Below are positions 10,833 through 23,250 of a stretch of 64,000 nucleotides of DNA, piece after piece. Each line of letters opens with the position of its first letter. Position 1 is the stretch's first letter. The stretch covers positions 1,426,001 through 1,490,000 of the forward strand of contig NW_025408675.1 of NCBI RefSeq assembly GCF_020360975.1, written 5' to 3'. The position numbers and the translations under genes are program-made. Origin of the DNA: Hirsutella rhossiliensis (lineage: Eukaryota; Ascomycota; Sordariomycetes; Hypocreales; Ophiocordycipitaceae). The notes below the pieces were generated by a model. That model searched no databases. It had not been told where the DNA came from and was given only the letters and a program-made list of their open reading frames with translations.

Positions 10833-11312
10833 TATCACGACCACGGTCTAGCGAACCGCGGGACTAGTATATATTACGAAGACACGTAACGTAGGGAGTA
10901 AGGAATATTAAACGGACTAATAGGCTAATTAAGTTTAGAGCGACGGGTTACTTTAGCGCTCTAACGCTCTATAGCTAGGATCGTAGGATCGCTCTAGCGC
11001 CCTAGCGCTCCTAGGTAACGGGATCACCTAGTGCTCTTAGCGATCTAAGGAAGCTCTCGAGATATATAAGGAAGGAATAGAATACTCCTTTAAATAGATA
11101 GCTCGATAGCTTTTAATATAATTATTACGATCTCTATTACGATCTTATCTTTAATTCCGATTACTTAATTACCTAGTTATAGTCTATAGTCTATAACCTC
11201 TAACTTATTACTAACGTAATATATATATTATTACTTAGACTACGCCCTATTATATCTACTAATATAAACCCCTTAATAGGTTTATCTCTTAAGAATAATA
11301 CCGGTCGTTATA
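10833..11312 (+). repeat. 5' LTR of element D
   Basis: It begins TATCACGAC (ancestral TGTCACGAC) and ends CGTTATA. It matches 18,228-18,707 with equal length. It contains a cluster of TAGCGC / GCGCTA-type repeats near 10,955-11,010. Confidence 0.95.
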
Positions 11313-11329
11313 TATTAAAAGCTCTTATT

Positions 11330-14300
11330 TAGTATAATACCGCGTTACTCTAAGTAATATCGTAACTATTAATATACCTATATAGTAAACTAGATTAACT
11401 AACTCTAGAGCTACTATATTGCTTTAAGATATAATATGCGAAATTATCGCCCTTCGATATAAGGTATAGTTACTTAGGAACGGAGGAAGTAATAGATAAG
11501 TTAGGGACCTTAGAGAAGCAGTTAAACTAAAATAGCTAAGACTATTCGATAGTACTTATAGTACGCTTCGAGACTTTCTTACTTAACTTAAGGCCTATTA
11601 TTAGTTTTATCCTACTAAACTCTTAGACTTAGTTAAAAAGGTACTCTATATAGGAAATTATTTATCTAGAACGGTACTCGCTTAGTTTAGACCTATTATA
11701 AGGGACTTTCTCGATAACTAACTAGCGCGACGAGATAATAAGATAGATAGAGTCTTTACTAGTTTCTAAGGATTCGAAGAAGCTATTATAAAGGTATTTA
11801 GAATAACTAATAAGGAACGAGAAGCTAAATAAAAACTTTAAGAACTCCGATAAAGGATCTTAGTATCGGATTATACTACGAAGTTCTATTAAGTTACCTT
11901 AAAGCTTAATTAGGACGACGAACCTCTTATATTACGATTCTACGATAGGCTTAAAGAAGAAGTTAAAGATAAGCTTTATAAGGAAAATCGACCTAATAAC
12001 CTCTCGGACTATATTACTATAGTAGTATAAATCGATAATAGATAGTACGCGCGACGCTAAGAAAAGAAATAAGGAAGAGGAAACTAAAACCCTTTTTATA
12101 GGAATAACTTTAACTAACGCGCTAACTATAAGAAAAAGCGCGAAACTCCTATTACCTATACCTATATAACTAACCTAGGTAGGATAGATCTAAATATAAT
12201 ATAGAAAAGTAAAGGAAAGTATTTTAATTATAGGAAACCTAGATATTACTTTAAAGAATATAGATAACCTTATAAGGAGAAGAAAACCTACTAGGCACTA
12301 GCCCTAAAAGGTAAGAAATACTTAAACGCTACTAATAGATAGGAACTAAAGTATAAACTCCTTAGTTAAACTATATACTACGACGATAAATATATAGTAT
12401 ACTGAAGCGATAAGAATAGTACTATATAGTTCCTAAAGCTACTAAAGAAGACCCTTATAATAATATAATAAAGGGATCTTAAAATATAGAAATAAGTTAA
12501 ATTTATAGAACTAAAATACCCCTATCTTAAAGGAGTCTCCTAAGACTAAATTAAGAAGAACGGTAAACGATTCTAGGAGGATATATAAAATAAAGATCGA
12601 TAATAATAATAGGTAGTCTATAAGTAATATAATAAAGAAGATATAGATATAGCCCTTATACTTACGAAACTTAGATAACTACCTAAAGAGGAATAATAAA
12701 GTATCGACGATATAAGCTTTAAAAAATAAGAAATACCTAGAGAAATAGAAGACGAGAACGAACTTATACTACTACCCTTGCTACTAAGGGAAAATACTAC
12801 GATTAGAGAACACGCTCTATACTTCGAAGAATTTAAAGAAATACTTAAAATTAAAACCTAATAAATACCTTAAATTCTTATAGAAAACTAATAAGCTATA
12901 TTAATTTAGTATTAACTAGTACTACGCGGAGGAGACTACGCTATAGCTATTACTATAGTCGATACCTTTATAGCTCTATAATAAGAATAGTAACTATAAG
13001 GAGAATTTAAAGATAATCTATAAATACTACTTACTTATAAGTACTATAAGTATATTTTATAGATATTATATATCTACTTAGATTATATAATATACTTTTA
13101 GATAAAGGTATAATATAACGCCTTCCTAGTTAAATTTAAAGGATAAGTACTTTCGAAACCCTACTTAAGTATAGAATTAGACTACTAGAAAATCGATTAA
13201 CGCTACCTAAACGACTAAGTTATATTATTAAAACCTAATTATAGCACGCTACTTAAATACCGCGATAATTACGGCTTATTAATAAGATATCTTTTAGAGA
13301 TATATAAAATCTATAAATACGCTAAAATAAAAGAATAGTATAGCGCTACTCGCTCTAAGGTATCTAAACTATTAATCTTTTAAAGACTTACGTAATAAAT
13401 TAAATATAATAAAGAAGATTATAATAAATATATATACTTAAACTATAAAGTTTATAAATATAAAAAAGTATAAGTATAGTATAAACGATATAACGGTATA
13501 CTAAAAGATTATTAGTAATATATATAAAGGCTATAGGCCGTATTTAACTAAGGAAGAATCGATATAAAAATACTACGCGAAAAATAAAAAGATACTAAAC
13601 GAAAACTTAACCTTTAGTATAAAAACGAATAAAATTATAAAGTATAGTACGTAATTAACTATAAAGTAGTATAATATAAATAATATAGCGTTAAGAAATA
13701 AGAAATCTTTAATTAGCTATAAGAAATTAGTCTCTTAAGCCCCGATATAATACTATACGACGAAAATATAAAGAAACGATATTAATAATAAATTAAAGAA
13801 GAATACCTAAATAAAACAAATAAGGACTAAGTAAAAAACAAGGTACGCTATCTATAAAAGGGCTATAGACTAGTATAATATAATAAGATCTAAGGACCCT
13901 ATATATAGCAATAGTAAGCTATAGCGACTAAATAGTATTAGATATCTAAATCGCGGGATATTACGTATATATACTTTTAGACTATAGCGCGATAGGTAAT
14001 TACGTTTTACCTAAAGTCGTTAATTATTACTAACTTATATAAAGATATAAGATAGATCTATATAAACTTATAAATATCGAAGGAGAGGCCTTTAACTATA
14101 ATAACGGAATTATTAATATAGAGATTAATTACCTTAATATTAATATCTAGGGCTACGATAAATAAGTTAACTTCGATATTATAGATATTAAAGAATATAA
14201 CCTTATATTAGGACTTCTATAGCTATAAGAGAGTAACTTATTAATTAACTAGAAAACTAGCTAGCTATATTAAAATAAAGATATAAGTTTCTAGGACTAG

Positions 14301-17300
14301 TAGATTTAAAAGAAAGTAAAATTTTACGATAATTTAGCTACTAAATAAGATAAAAGGGATAACCGTTTAAGTAAATTATTATAGGCTTTAGCGATATAAA
14401 TAAAGATAGTAACCGAACTAGTAGATATAATAAAATCGACTAATAAGACCTATATACTAACTAATACGGCTATATAACCTAGTATTTAATATAAATAAAA
14501 TATAGGATATAATATAAAGATCTAAAGAGTTATTACTACTTTAAGGAAAGACCTTAAATAAATTAATAAAGAGCTTAAGTTAAGAGAAACTAGCTCTTAA
14601 AAGAAAGAATAAAGCCTATAAGATAGTATAAAGAATATCCCCTAGGAATACCGGAAATATAATAAACTCTTTAAGGAAGAACTTAAGATAGGGTTACTTA
14701 AATATAGTTAATAGGACTACGAAATTTATCTTAAGGATAGAATAACGCTAACGTTCTATAAGATCTATAACCTAAACGAAAAGTAACTATAAACGCTATA
14801 CGACTACCTCGACGAAAATCTATAAAAGGGATATATATAAATATTAATATCCGAAGTAAGCTATTTAGTTATATTTATTCTAAGGAAAAACGGTAAGCTA
14901 CGACTAATTATCGACTATAGACGCTTAAATAATATTATAATAAAGGACTAAATACTATTACCGCTTATATTAGAACTATAAGATTAACTATATAGTAAAA
15001 AATAGTTTATAGCCCTTAACCTTAAAAGCGCCTATAATTTAATACGTATAAAAAAGGGACGCGAATAGATAATAGCCTTTAAAACGAAATTTAGACTATT
15101 TAAATATTTAGTAATACTATTTAGACTTATAAATATACTAGCTACCTTTTAACGGATAATTAATAATATCCTACGTAAATACTTAGATATCTTTATAGTA
15201 GTATACCTAAATAATATCTTAATCTTCTTAGATACCTTAGAAGAATATAAGGAATACGTTTATAAGGTACTCCGCGTACTTTAAAATATAAAGTTACTAG
15301 TTAAACTAAAGAAAAGTAAGTTCTATATATAGAAAGTAGACTTCCTTAGATATACGATCTTACTAAGAGAGATATAAATATAATAAGATAAAGTTAACTT
15401 AGTTAAAGAATAGCTAACGCTAAAAAACGTTAAGGATATATAAAGTTTCCTAGAATTTATAAATTACTACTAATAATTTATTAAAGATTTCGGAAAGATT
15501 ATAGTACTACTATACGACTTAATAAAAAAGGAAAAAGAATTTATATAGGACGATAAAGCTAACGAAGCTTTTAAATATATTAAAACTATAATTATATAAG
15601 AACTAGTCTTAACTACCTTCGATCTAAAATAATAAATCGAACTTAAAACTAATATATTAGACTTTACTTTAAGAGTATAAATTAGATAAAAAGATAAGGA
15701 AGGAAGACTACGACTAATTATATTCTACTTAAAGAAGCTATATAGCGTAGAACTTAATTACCCTATCTATAATAAAGAATTCCTCGTAATTATTTAAGCT
15801 TTTAAGGAATTTTAATACTACCTTCTTAGAAGTAAATATAAAGTTAAGGTCTATATAGACTATAAGAATATCTTATATTTTATAATAACGTAATACTTAA
15901 ATAAACGATAGATCTAATAGGCCGAATACTTATTAGAATTCGACTATAAAATAATCTATAGAAAAGGAATAGAAAACGGTCGAGCTAATACCCTTAGTCG
16001 ACGAAGTAACTATAATATAAGGGCACCTATAGCGGAAGGATAGCTCCTAGAAATCAACGAAAACGGGAACTACTAGTAATAATAGCTAAATATAATATTT
16101 AAAGTATAACCCGATAACTTAACTTACTAAAAGATCCTAAAATAGATAAAAAAATATAAAGTACTAAACGGATATAATATAGGATATTTAGAAGTTCTAA
16201 TATATAAAAATAAAATCTAGATACTATTAGAATTACGAGATAAAGTTATATAAGATATATACGAATATTTAATATATAGATACTAAGGAATCTAAAGAAT
16301 AATAGAACGGATTAAACGATAATATAACTTCCTATAGCTTAAGGAAGTAGTACGATAAGTTATTAAAGAATATAAACTTTATATATAAAGTAAAGCTAAA
16401 CGATATAAACTATATAGAGAATTATAACCGCTACTAGTACTAGAGAAACTATAGGATTTAATAGCTTTCGACTATATTATAAAGCTACTACCGTTAAAAG
16501 AACTTATAACTAACGTTAAGTACGATAGTATATTTATTATTACCGATAGATTAATAAAGTATAGATACTTTTTACTATATAAAGAAGTAAGTAATATAAA
16601 AGAGCTAGTATATATATTCCTATAAATAATTATTAGTAATTACGGACTACTAAATAAGATTATCTATAATAGAGGAAGTACGTTTATAGCTAAATTTTAG
16701 TAAGCTCTTATAGTATAATTAGGGACGAAATATAAGCTTAGTATAGCTTATTACCTATAAATAGATAGATAAATAAAACGACTTAACTAAACGCTTAAAT
16801 AATATTTACGATACTATATTAGCTATAAATAAAACAATTAGGTTAAATAGCTATTAATAGCGTAACTAGCTTATAATAGCTTAGTTATAGAAATAACTAA
16901 GCTCTTACTAGTATACGCTAATTACGGATATAACCTAGAAGTATTTAAGGTTACTTAATAAGGACTATAAGCGGAACGAGCGATACTATAAGTAGATTAG
17001 CTACGAAAATTATATAAAGAAATATAATAAGAACTTTAATTTATTAAAGAACGAATATCTACTTACTATAATCGGAAAAGATTATAGGGACTAATCTTTT
17101 AAGAGGGAGATATAGTCTACCTCGTATAACGAAATATTAAAATAAAACAACTAAGCAATAAATTAGATTTTAAGAAACTTAGACCGTTTAAGGTTAAGAA
17201 AACTATTTTAAAAGTTAACTATAAACTTTCGCTACTAATAATAATATAGATATACCTAATATTTTATATCTTATTATTAGAACTAGCGCTATAAAACGCT

Positions 17301-17460
17301 AAACTATAGGAAAAAATCGAAGTCGATAATAATTAAGAATATAAAGTAGAATAAATACTAAATATAAGAAAATAAGGTTAGTAATAAGAATACCTTATTA
17401 AGTAGAAGGGATATAAACTAGAGGAAAATACCTAGGAACTACTTAAGCACTTAACCTACT
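11330..17460 (+). pseudogene. Element D gag-pol with chromodomain, inactivated by RIP
   Basis: Gag has a knuckle near 12,222-12,270 reading YFNYRKPRYYFKEY, so all four metal ligands of the CCHC form are lost to tyrosine. RT at about 14,780-15,450 shows LRLIIDYRRLN and the box YLNN at 15,204-15,215 (YLDD ancestrally). RNase H follows, ending near 16,020 with IYRKGIENGRANTLSRR. The integrase (about 16,230-16,950) shows the central TDRLIKYRYF block. After it a chromodomain-like stretch near 17,320-17,460 (EYLIKQKGYKLEENTQE) would direct integration to marked chromatin. Stops are again nearly all TAA/TAG at Gln/Trp positions. Confidence 0.93.
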
Positions 17461-17940
17461 ATAGTTCTCTACTTTAATAGTTTTACTAGGCGAACCCTTA
17501 CTTAGAAATATAGGGTTACTAAGAATAGTATCTTAGTCTAATATATCTAAGGCACTAAACGATTAAACCTTACTAATAGTAATAGTTTCCTTATTTAATA
17601 AATAAATCGATTTATCTTAAGAAGAACGCGTTATACTATCTTCTTTATTAATAGCTTATATACCCCGCTAAAATAACTTACTACCTTAGTCCTTTAAGAA
17701 ACGCTTTTATTTCCTAATCCGAGCTAGGCGAGCTATCGCTTCCTCTAACGCTTCTTTTACTTTCCGTTCGTTTAAATTAATCTTTTACTATTAATTTATA
17801 ATATAACGAACTAGAAAAAGAAGGAATATTAGCGAAAAAGAATAATAAGGAAGGAAAGGGATAAAATAAACGGGCGGACGCTATATTATACCTATTATAA
17901 GAACGGCCTATAAAGGTATATTTAGAATACCGATTAGAAC
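17430..17940 (-). pseudogene. Antisense reading frame in the 3' segment of D
   Basis: Between the chromodomain and the 3' LTR the minus strand keeps one frame for about 170 codons. Its best part is a charged helical stretch near 17,690-17,800 (VKEALEEAIARLARIRK), likely a coiled coil. It is followed by KRFLKD and SKLF-x-RGI, then an Ile/Asp-rich tail. Stops are TAA/TAG only, at Gln-like positions. The same frame is kept in D2 at about 61,270-61,800. No known domain was recognised. It may be a protein of the element, a regulator made from the opposite strand, or a captured gene. Confidence 0.5.
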
Positions 17941-18209
17941 GCTCGCCGACCTTATAAGTTAGGCTTAACCGAAAATAACGGGAGTAAGGTATAATTTTAA
18001 TACCGTAGATCTCGGTCTAGGATACTAGCTCCGATTATTAACGCGATTTATCGGAATTATAAGAATAGGATTTTTAAATATAACTAGATATACTATTAGT
18101 AGTATATCCTAAAAGGATAAAAGAATAAAGAACGGTATACTTACGCACGACGCAATAAGGGTATATTTATATACGGCGGCTAAGGTAGTAGGTCTTAAGG
18201 GCAAGACTA

Positions 18210-18224
18210 AAAGGAGGGGAGGCA
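18210..18224 (+). other. Polypurine tract of element D
   Basis: AAAGGAGGGGAGGCA ends a few bases before the 3' LTR start at 18,228. The same tract recurs in D2. Confidence 0.7.
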
Positions 18225-18227
18225 TCC

Positions 18228-18707
18228 TATTACGACTACGGTCTAGCGAACCGCGGGACTAGTATATATTACGAAGATACGTAACGTAGGGAGCAAGGAA
18301 TATTAAACGGACCGACGGGCTAATTAAGTTTAGAGCGACGGGTTACTCTAGCGCTCTAACGCTTTACGGCTAGGATCGTAGGATCGCTCTAGCGCCCTAG
18401 CGCTCCTAGGCGATAGGATTACCTAATACTCTCGGCGATCTAGGGAAGCTCTCGAGATATATAAGGAAGGAATAGAATACTCCTTTAGATAGATAGCTTA
18501 ATAGCTTTTAATATAATTATTACGATCTCTATTACGATCTTATCTTTAATTCTAATTACTTAATTACTTAGTTATAGTTTACGGTCTATAACCTCTAACT
18601 TATTACTAACGTAATATATATATTATTACTTAGACCACGCCCTATTATATCTATTAATATAAACCCCTCGATAGGTTTATCCCTTAGGAATAATACCGGT
18701 CGTTATA
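18228..18707 (+). repeat. 3' LTR of element D
   Basis: It starts TATTACGAC, ends CGTTATA, is 480 bp, and is paired with 10,833-11,312. GTAAG follows. Confidence 0.95.
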
Positions 18708-19310
18708 GTAAGGAAGAAAACTAGCTATAGAAATCTTCTTTTATTTAAGCGATTCGTCCTTTATAGATAATTCCTTAGATAGAAAGAGCTTATAAAAGTA
18801 TATTATATCTCTTTTTAAAGGAACTATTGCTTAGAGAGCTTTAAAGTAAGCTATTATTATAACTTTAAGTATAAAAGTAAAGCTACTAGCTCTTTTAAAA
18901 GCGTAAAAAGAAGCGATTTTCCTTAGCTAGCTACTTATATCTTTACGACTATAAATTCCGTCCCTATTAGCTATAAAATACAATAATATATAGACTATAT
19001 AAATTCTTATAGAAAACGTAAAGCTATTAACCTAGCTATAGTATATCGATATCTATTAGTATTAGTTACGCTAAGAGGTCTAAGAAGGACTAATTTCTAT
19101 CTATTAGGTTTTAATAGTATTAATAAAAGCTAATAGTCTTATAAAGCCCTTACTAAAGTAAAAGCTAGCTATCTTTTTATAGTAAATTAAGCTAGAAGAC
19201 GTTTAAGAGAAGCTATCCTTAGAGGCCCGCCTTAAAAGTCTATAAGAGGAGCTAATAGCCTATATAAGAAGGTAACGTCTATAGCTAAAAAAGAAGAAAG
19301 AGGTTTTCCC
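18708..19310 (+). pseudogene. Element E RNase H and C-terminal tail
   Basis: Right after the D target duplication the frame reads SDSSFIDNSLDRKS (near 18,748), the copia RNase H signature. Then come KGTIA-x-RALK and a conserved end region with YIDIY and SIY-x-V (about 19,045-19,110). A Lys/Glu-rich coiled-coil-like tail (EARLKSL-x-EELIAYIRR) runs to about 19,300. It completes the RT fragment at 9,750-10,832. Gln and Trp codons are stops. Confidence 0.82.
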
Positions 19311-20020
19311 TTTAAAGGGCCCCTTATTTAATTAGGTTTTTCCCTTTTAAAAAGGCCCCCTTTCTTATAGGACTTTCCCCTCTTTAGGCCTCTATTCCTT
19401 AAATAGGTCTAAAAGAGCCTAGGGACTTAAAAGGGCCCCTACTTTCCTTAAGTAAAGGGATAAGTATAAAGCTAAGAACCTCCTCTATATACTTACTAGC
19501 TTAAAGCTATATTAGCTATGCCCTTAAGGGGCAGGCTATAGCTAAGGGGCTATATCGTAAAGTATAGCTTAATTTTATAGTTCTTAGAGATATCCCTTAA
19601 TAAGAAGGACTAAGGAAGCTAAAAACACTTAATATAAAAGAAAGAAAAAGGAGCTAAAAAGAGGTATAGAAAGGAGGGTAAGGGTAAGAAGGGAAGTAAA
19701 AGTAGTAATAGCTTCTTATAAAAGTAGCGAAAGATAAGGTAGATATACCGGTAATAGCTAGAAAAGAGGGGAAAAACTAGTAAAAAGATTAGTAGTTAAA
19801 AGGATATTAGTAGCTTCTTTAAGTAGGATCTTCTTTATTAATTAAGATGCTAGATAGGTATAAAAAGGGGCGTTAAATAAAGGAAAGAAGGATAATTAAG
19901 GCAATAAAATAATTACTTTCCTACCTTAATTACTACCCCTATAAGAATTAAATAGCTTAGCCCTACCTATCTATCCCCTTACTTTTACTTTTACCTTTAT
20001 ATATTTTATATATACTTCTT
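19311..20020. other. RIPed DNA, unassigned; possible 3' end of element E
   Basis: It is GGCCC- and CCTTT-rich near 19,310-19,450. CTTAAGGGGCAGGC followed by TATAGC at about 19,525-19,545 looks like a polypurine tract next to an LTR start, but no second LTR copy is present. No coding frame was recognised. Confidence 0.35.
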
Positions 20021-20029
20021 ATATCTCTT

Positions 20030-20800
20030 TACGTAAGAGTAAGAGCCTTATTTAAGTATAATTTATAGTAATTTACTATAAAATACCTTAGTTTTTTATA
20101 TTCCTTATAATAAGGAGTATCTATAAAATTTCTATAGGATTTCTAAGGCTTCCTTTATATTAAGAAGGCTTTCTTTAAAGATTTATTTATATCCTTTTTT
20201 TTTAGTTTTATTTAAAAGACTAGCTATTAAGGTTTCGAGGGTAAATACTATAGAGTTATACCTAAGGCTTTACGTAATATTTATAATATAGCTTCTAAAC
20301 TCCTTATTAAGGCAATTAAGAATCTATACTATAAGAATAACTTCTAGAATTTCTATATTATAGGATTTTAAATCCTTATAAATTTCCTTTACCTTATAAA
20401 GGTATTTCTCTAAATTAAAGTCTAAGGGACTAAGATTAAAGAGCTGCTTAATAAGTAGATAATTTAATAAAAAGCTTAACGGATTATATAGCTTTTTAAG
20501 CTTATCCTACGCTTCTTTAGTATTTTTTAAATATCGAATTTATATTAAGGGACTATCTTTAACTTAAAGGAATATTATAGATAAAGCCTCTATAGTTTAT
20601 ATATAATTTACTTACTTTAAAGTAGTAATAAGCTTTTCTTTTATAAGGATAGCTTTTATCCTTATAGTCTATAAGGTATAATTTAAATTTCCCTTAAGTT
20701 TAGTAAATTTATATTCTTTCTATCTACTTATTTTATATAAATTCGGTATTATTTCGTTCGTAGGGATCGAGAAGTTTAGACGGGAGTTTAAGAGTATAGG
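20030..20800 (-). pseudogene. Gag fragment of the A family (inverted copy)
   Basis: It matches the complement of about 3,400-4,190 of element A, for example around the zinc knuckle (TTCCTTATAATAAGGAGTAT at 20,100). It is truncated downstream and carries many TAA/TAG stops on the coding (minus) strand. Confidence 0.8.
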
Positions 20801-20917
20801 TAGGTAAAAGAAGTTAAGGGGAATAAAAAAAGGAATTTTAATCGGGTATTTTAACAAGGAATTTTAAAGGTATAAGTTAATTTCCTAGCTTAAAATAAGT
20901 AAGCTAGGCTTATAACC

Positions 20918-21488
20918 TCTTAAGGTATATAAGTAAAAGCGAAATTTTTAAGAAATTAAGGAATTATATAAGACTATATATTAAGAGGGAAGAAGGAGTA
21001 TAAGGTAGGATTTTTAATAGAATTTATTAGTAGCATATTAGTATATAAAAGAGGTATTAAAGTTAATAATTCTATCTTTATCTATTAGTAAATATACTAT
21101 CTTATATAGATAATTATAGCTAAACGGAAGAACCTTTTAAGACTAGAGTTAAGCTACTATATAGCCCTAAGACTAAGGAATTCTATAATACCGTAAGTAT
21201 ATCTAATAATATCTTAGTTCTACTAAAATTTATATTTAAAGGAGGTTAGTTATACTAGTATTCTTAAGAGGTCTTAGCTAGTATTTTAAGCTAGCTTTAT
21301 TCCTTCGACTCCTAATTATATAATAACTAGTAACCCGTTTAATATATAATAATATATAAAATAACGGGCGATTCTTACTTTATAAGATAGGATTTTATCT
21401 ATAATTAGTATATTACTTATTAGCTTATATAATTAAGAGAGTATATTATAGCTACTTTATTTATAATAGGAAAATACTATTCCTTATA
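20918..21488 (-). repeat. LTR of the inverted A-family fragment
   Basis: It is 571 bp and aligns end to end with the 568-bp LTRs of element A in inverted orientation. The outer end (complement) is TATAAGGAAT. Confidence 0.88.
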
Positions 21489-23250
21489 GCTTAGAATCCT
21501 ACCTATCTTATTTCCCTATCTTTAAGTCTTACTAGTACTATACTTAGATCTCTTAACTTTATTTTATAATATTTAACTAAGAAGCTAACTTAGGTAGTAG
21601 CGGCTTACCCCCTCCTAAGCCCCCTCCTTATAAGAAGGTCGCTATTATAGTAAGTTTAAAGCGCTCTATCTTATATTTTATATATATCGGGCGCCTTATT
21701 AATAAGCTTACTTATAAGTCCTTTACTAGCTATTAAAACTAGTCTTATAAGTAATAGTCCTAGATATATCTTAGGTTAGTCTTACTTTTAATACTTTTAC
21801 TAACTTTAATAGCTATAAAGGCTAAAGCGTATATTACTTATACTAACTTTAACTAGTCTTATTACTAAGTAAGTATCCTTATCCCGCTATAGTATAGTTT
21901 AAGTTTAGCGCTAATCTATATTTAGATTACCTTTAAAGGTAAAGAGGCTATACGCGCTCTCTATTAAGCTTAATCTAAGGTTAACCGTCCTTCTTTTATA
22001 AAGGGTTTAGTATAAGAGCGCCTTTACCGCGCTACTTTAGAGACTTATATTTACGCTAAGTAAAAGGCCCTTAACGCTAAAGTAAGAGCGCGTTAAGTAA
22101 GTCTACCCTTAGTTTAGCTATAGTAGCTAAGAATATTAAAACGCTTACCGCGGCTTTTACTTATTTTATAAACGATACCTACTATATATATAAGTCCTTA
22201 GAAAAGCACCTAAGTAAGTTTAATAATACTATTAAAACCCTAGCTTAAGTTAAGCTTAAGTTACTCTTAGTTACTTAAAAGACCTTTATAGTAGTTAATA
22301 ATCTCGCTAACTATTTCTATCTTATTACTAGCGATAACTATAATAATAAGTATAATAGTAATAATTATACTAAGCTTAGTTTAGCCTCTTTTAAAAAGGG
22401 AAAGGGAAAGGGTAAGGGTAAGGCACTTATTACGTTTAAGGCCTTATTTAATACTAAGGCTAGGAGGTCTACCGCTATTTCTATACTTATAGCCGTCTTA
22501 AAGTTAGTTTAGGATCCTATTATATCCCCTTTAATTAGCTTTAATATTAAGCTATAGCCTAGTAGTTCTTTTATCGCTAAACCTACCTTAAAGCGTCCTT
22601 ACTTTATATTACCTATTAACCCTACTAACGCTCTTAACTTTATTTAATAGCGTTTTTATAGTTATTATAATTTAGTCTTAGCTAAGATTATTACTAGTCT
22701 TAACCTTAATTAGATTTATAGTTATAATATAAGCTATAGTAACTGCCTTTACGCTACCGCTAGTATAGGTCTTGCCTTAGTATAGTCTTTAATTATTACT
22801 TTATTCTATAAGTTAGCTATTTAAACTAACTTTAATTTAGGTTTAAGGTTAAGCTTAGCTAGCTATTATTAAGCTTTTTATAGTAGTAGTAGTCCTTATA
22901 CTCCTTATAAGTCTTAAGTTACTCCCTCTTATACCTTATATACTACCTTAAGGGGGTCTTATTATTCCTATTATAATAGTAAGGTAGATATTACTACTAA
23001 TAAGTTAAGCTAAGGTTATAGTTTAAGGGCTAGTTATTAGCTTTATCTTAGTTTAGTTTTAGGTTAAGTCTTATTTAATTATAGTCTTTTAATAGTAGGT
23101 TTTATTTAATAGCTATTAAAGCTAGCTTAGTTAGGTCTCCTTAGTTTTATTTAGTCTATAGTTTAAGCGGCGAGGTTTATATATAGTTTAGGTTTAGTTA
23201 AGCTAATACTATAGTCTTATTATTATAAGTCCTTTCCCTTTCCTAGGTCG
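21489..23250. other. RIPed DNA, unassigned, next to LINE 3' end
   Basis: It may include the 3' untranslated end of the LINE. The plus strand has a long frame broken only by TAA/TAG, with a lysine/glycine run near 22,395-22,425, but it reads on into the confirmed antisense LINE frame, so it is not trustworthy. A CCCCCTCC stretch near 21,610 is the only GC-rich landmark. Confidence 0.4.

Larger units (their letters stand above)
10833..18707 (+). mobile_element. Element D: complete Ty3/gypsy chromovirus, RIPed
   Basis: Two 480-bp LTRs, a 5-bp duplication, gag, protease, RT, RNase H, integrase, chromodomain, polypurine tract and a 3' segment with an antisense frame are present over 7,875 bp. It is inserted into the RNase H domain of E. 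A second copy, D2, is at 54,725-62,563. Confidence 0.95.
9540..19310 (+). mobile_element. Element E: copia retrotransposon remnant, split by D
   Basis: The plus-strand copia RT frame (9,750-10,832) breaks off at the LTR of D and resumes at 18,708 as RNase H. D carries the GTAAG duplication on both sides, so E was the target. Its upstream part (Gag, protease, integrase) is missing, and its LTRs were not identified. Confidence 0.8.
20020..21488 (-). mobile_element. Inverted 5' fragment of the element A family
   Basis: On the minus strand it reads LTR (21,488 to 20,918), the same primer binding site (complement of GGCTTATAACC at 20,907-20,917) and the first part of gag to the zinc knuckle region near 20,080, where similarity fades. 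It lacks protease, integrase, RT and the 3' LTR. It is more heavily RIPed in the LTR than element A. Confidence 0.88.
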
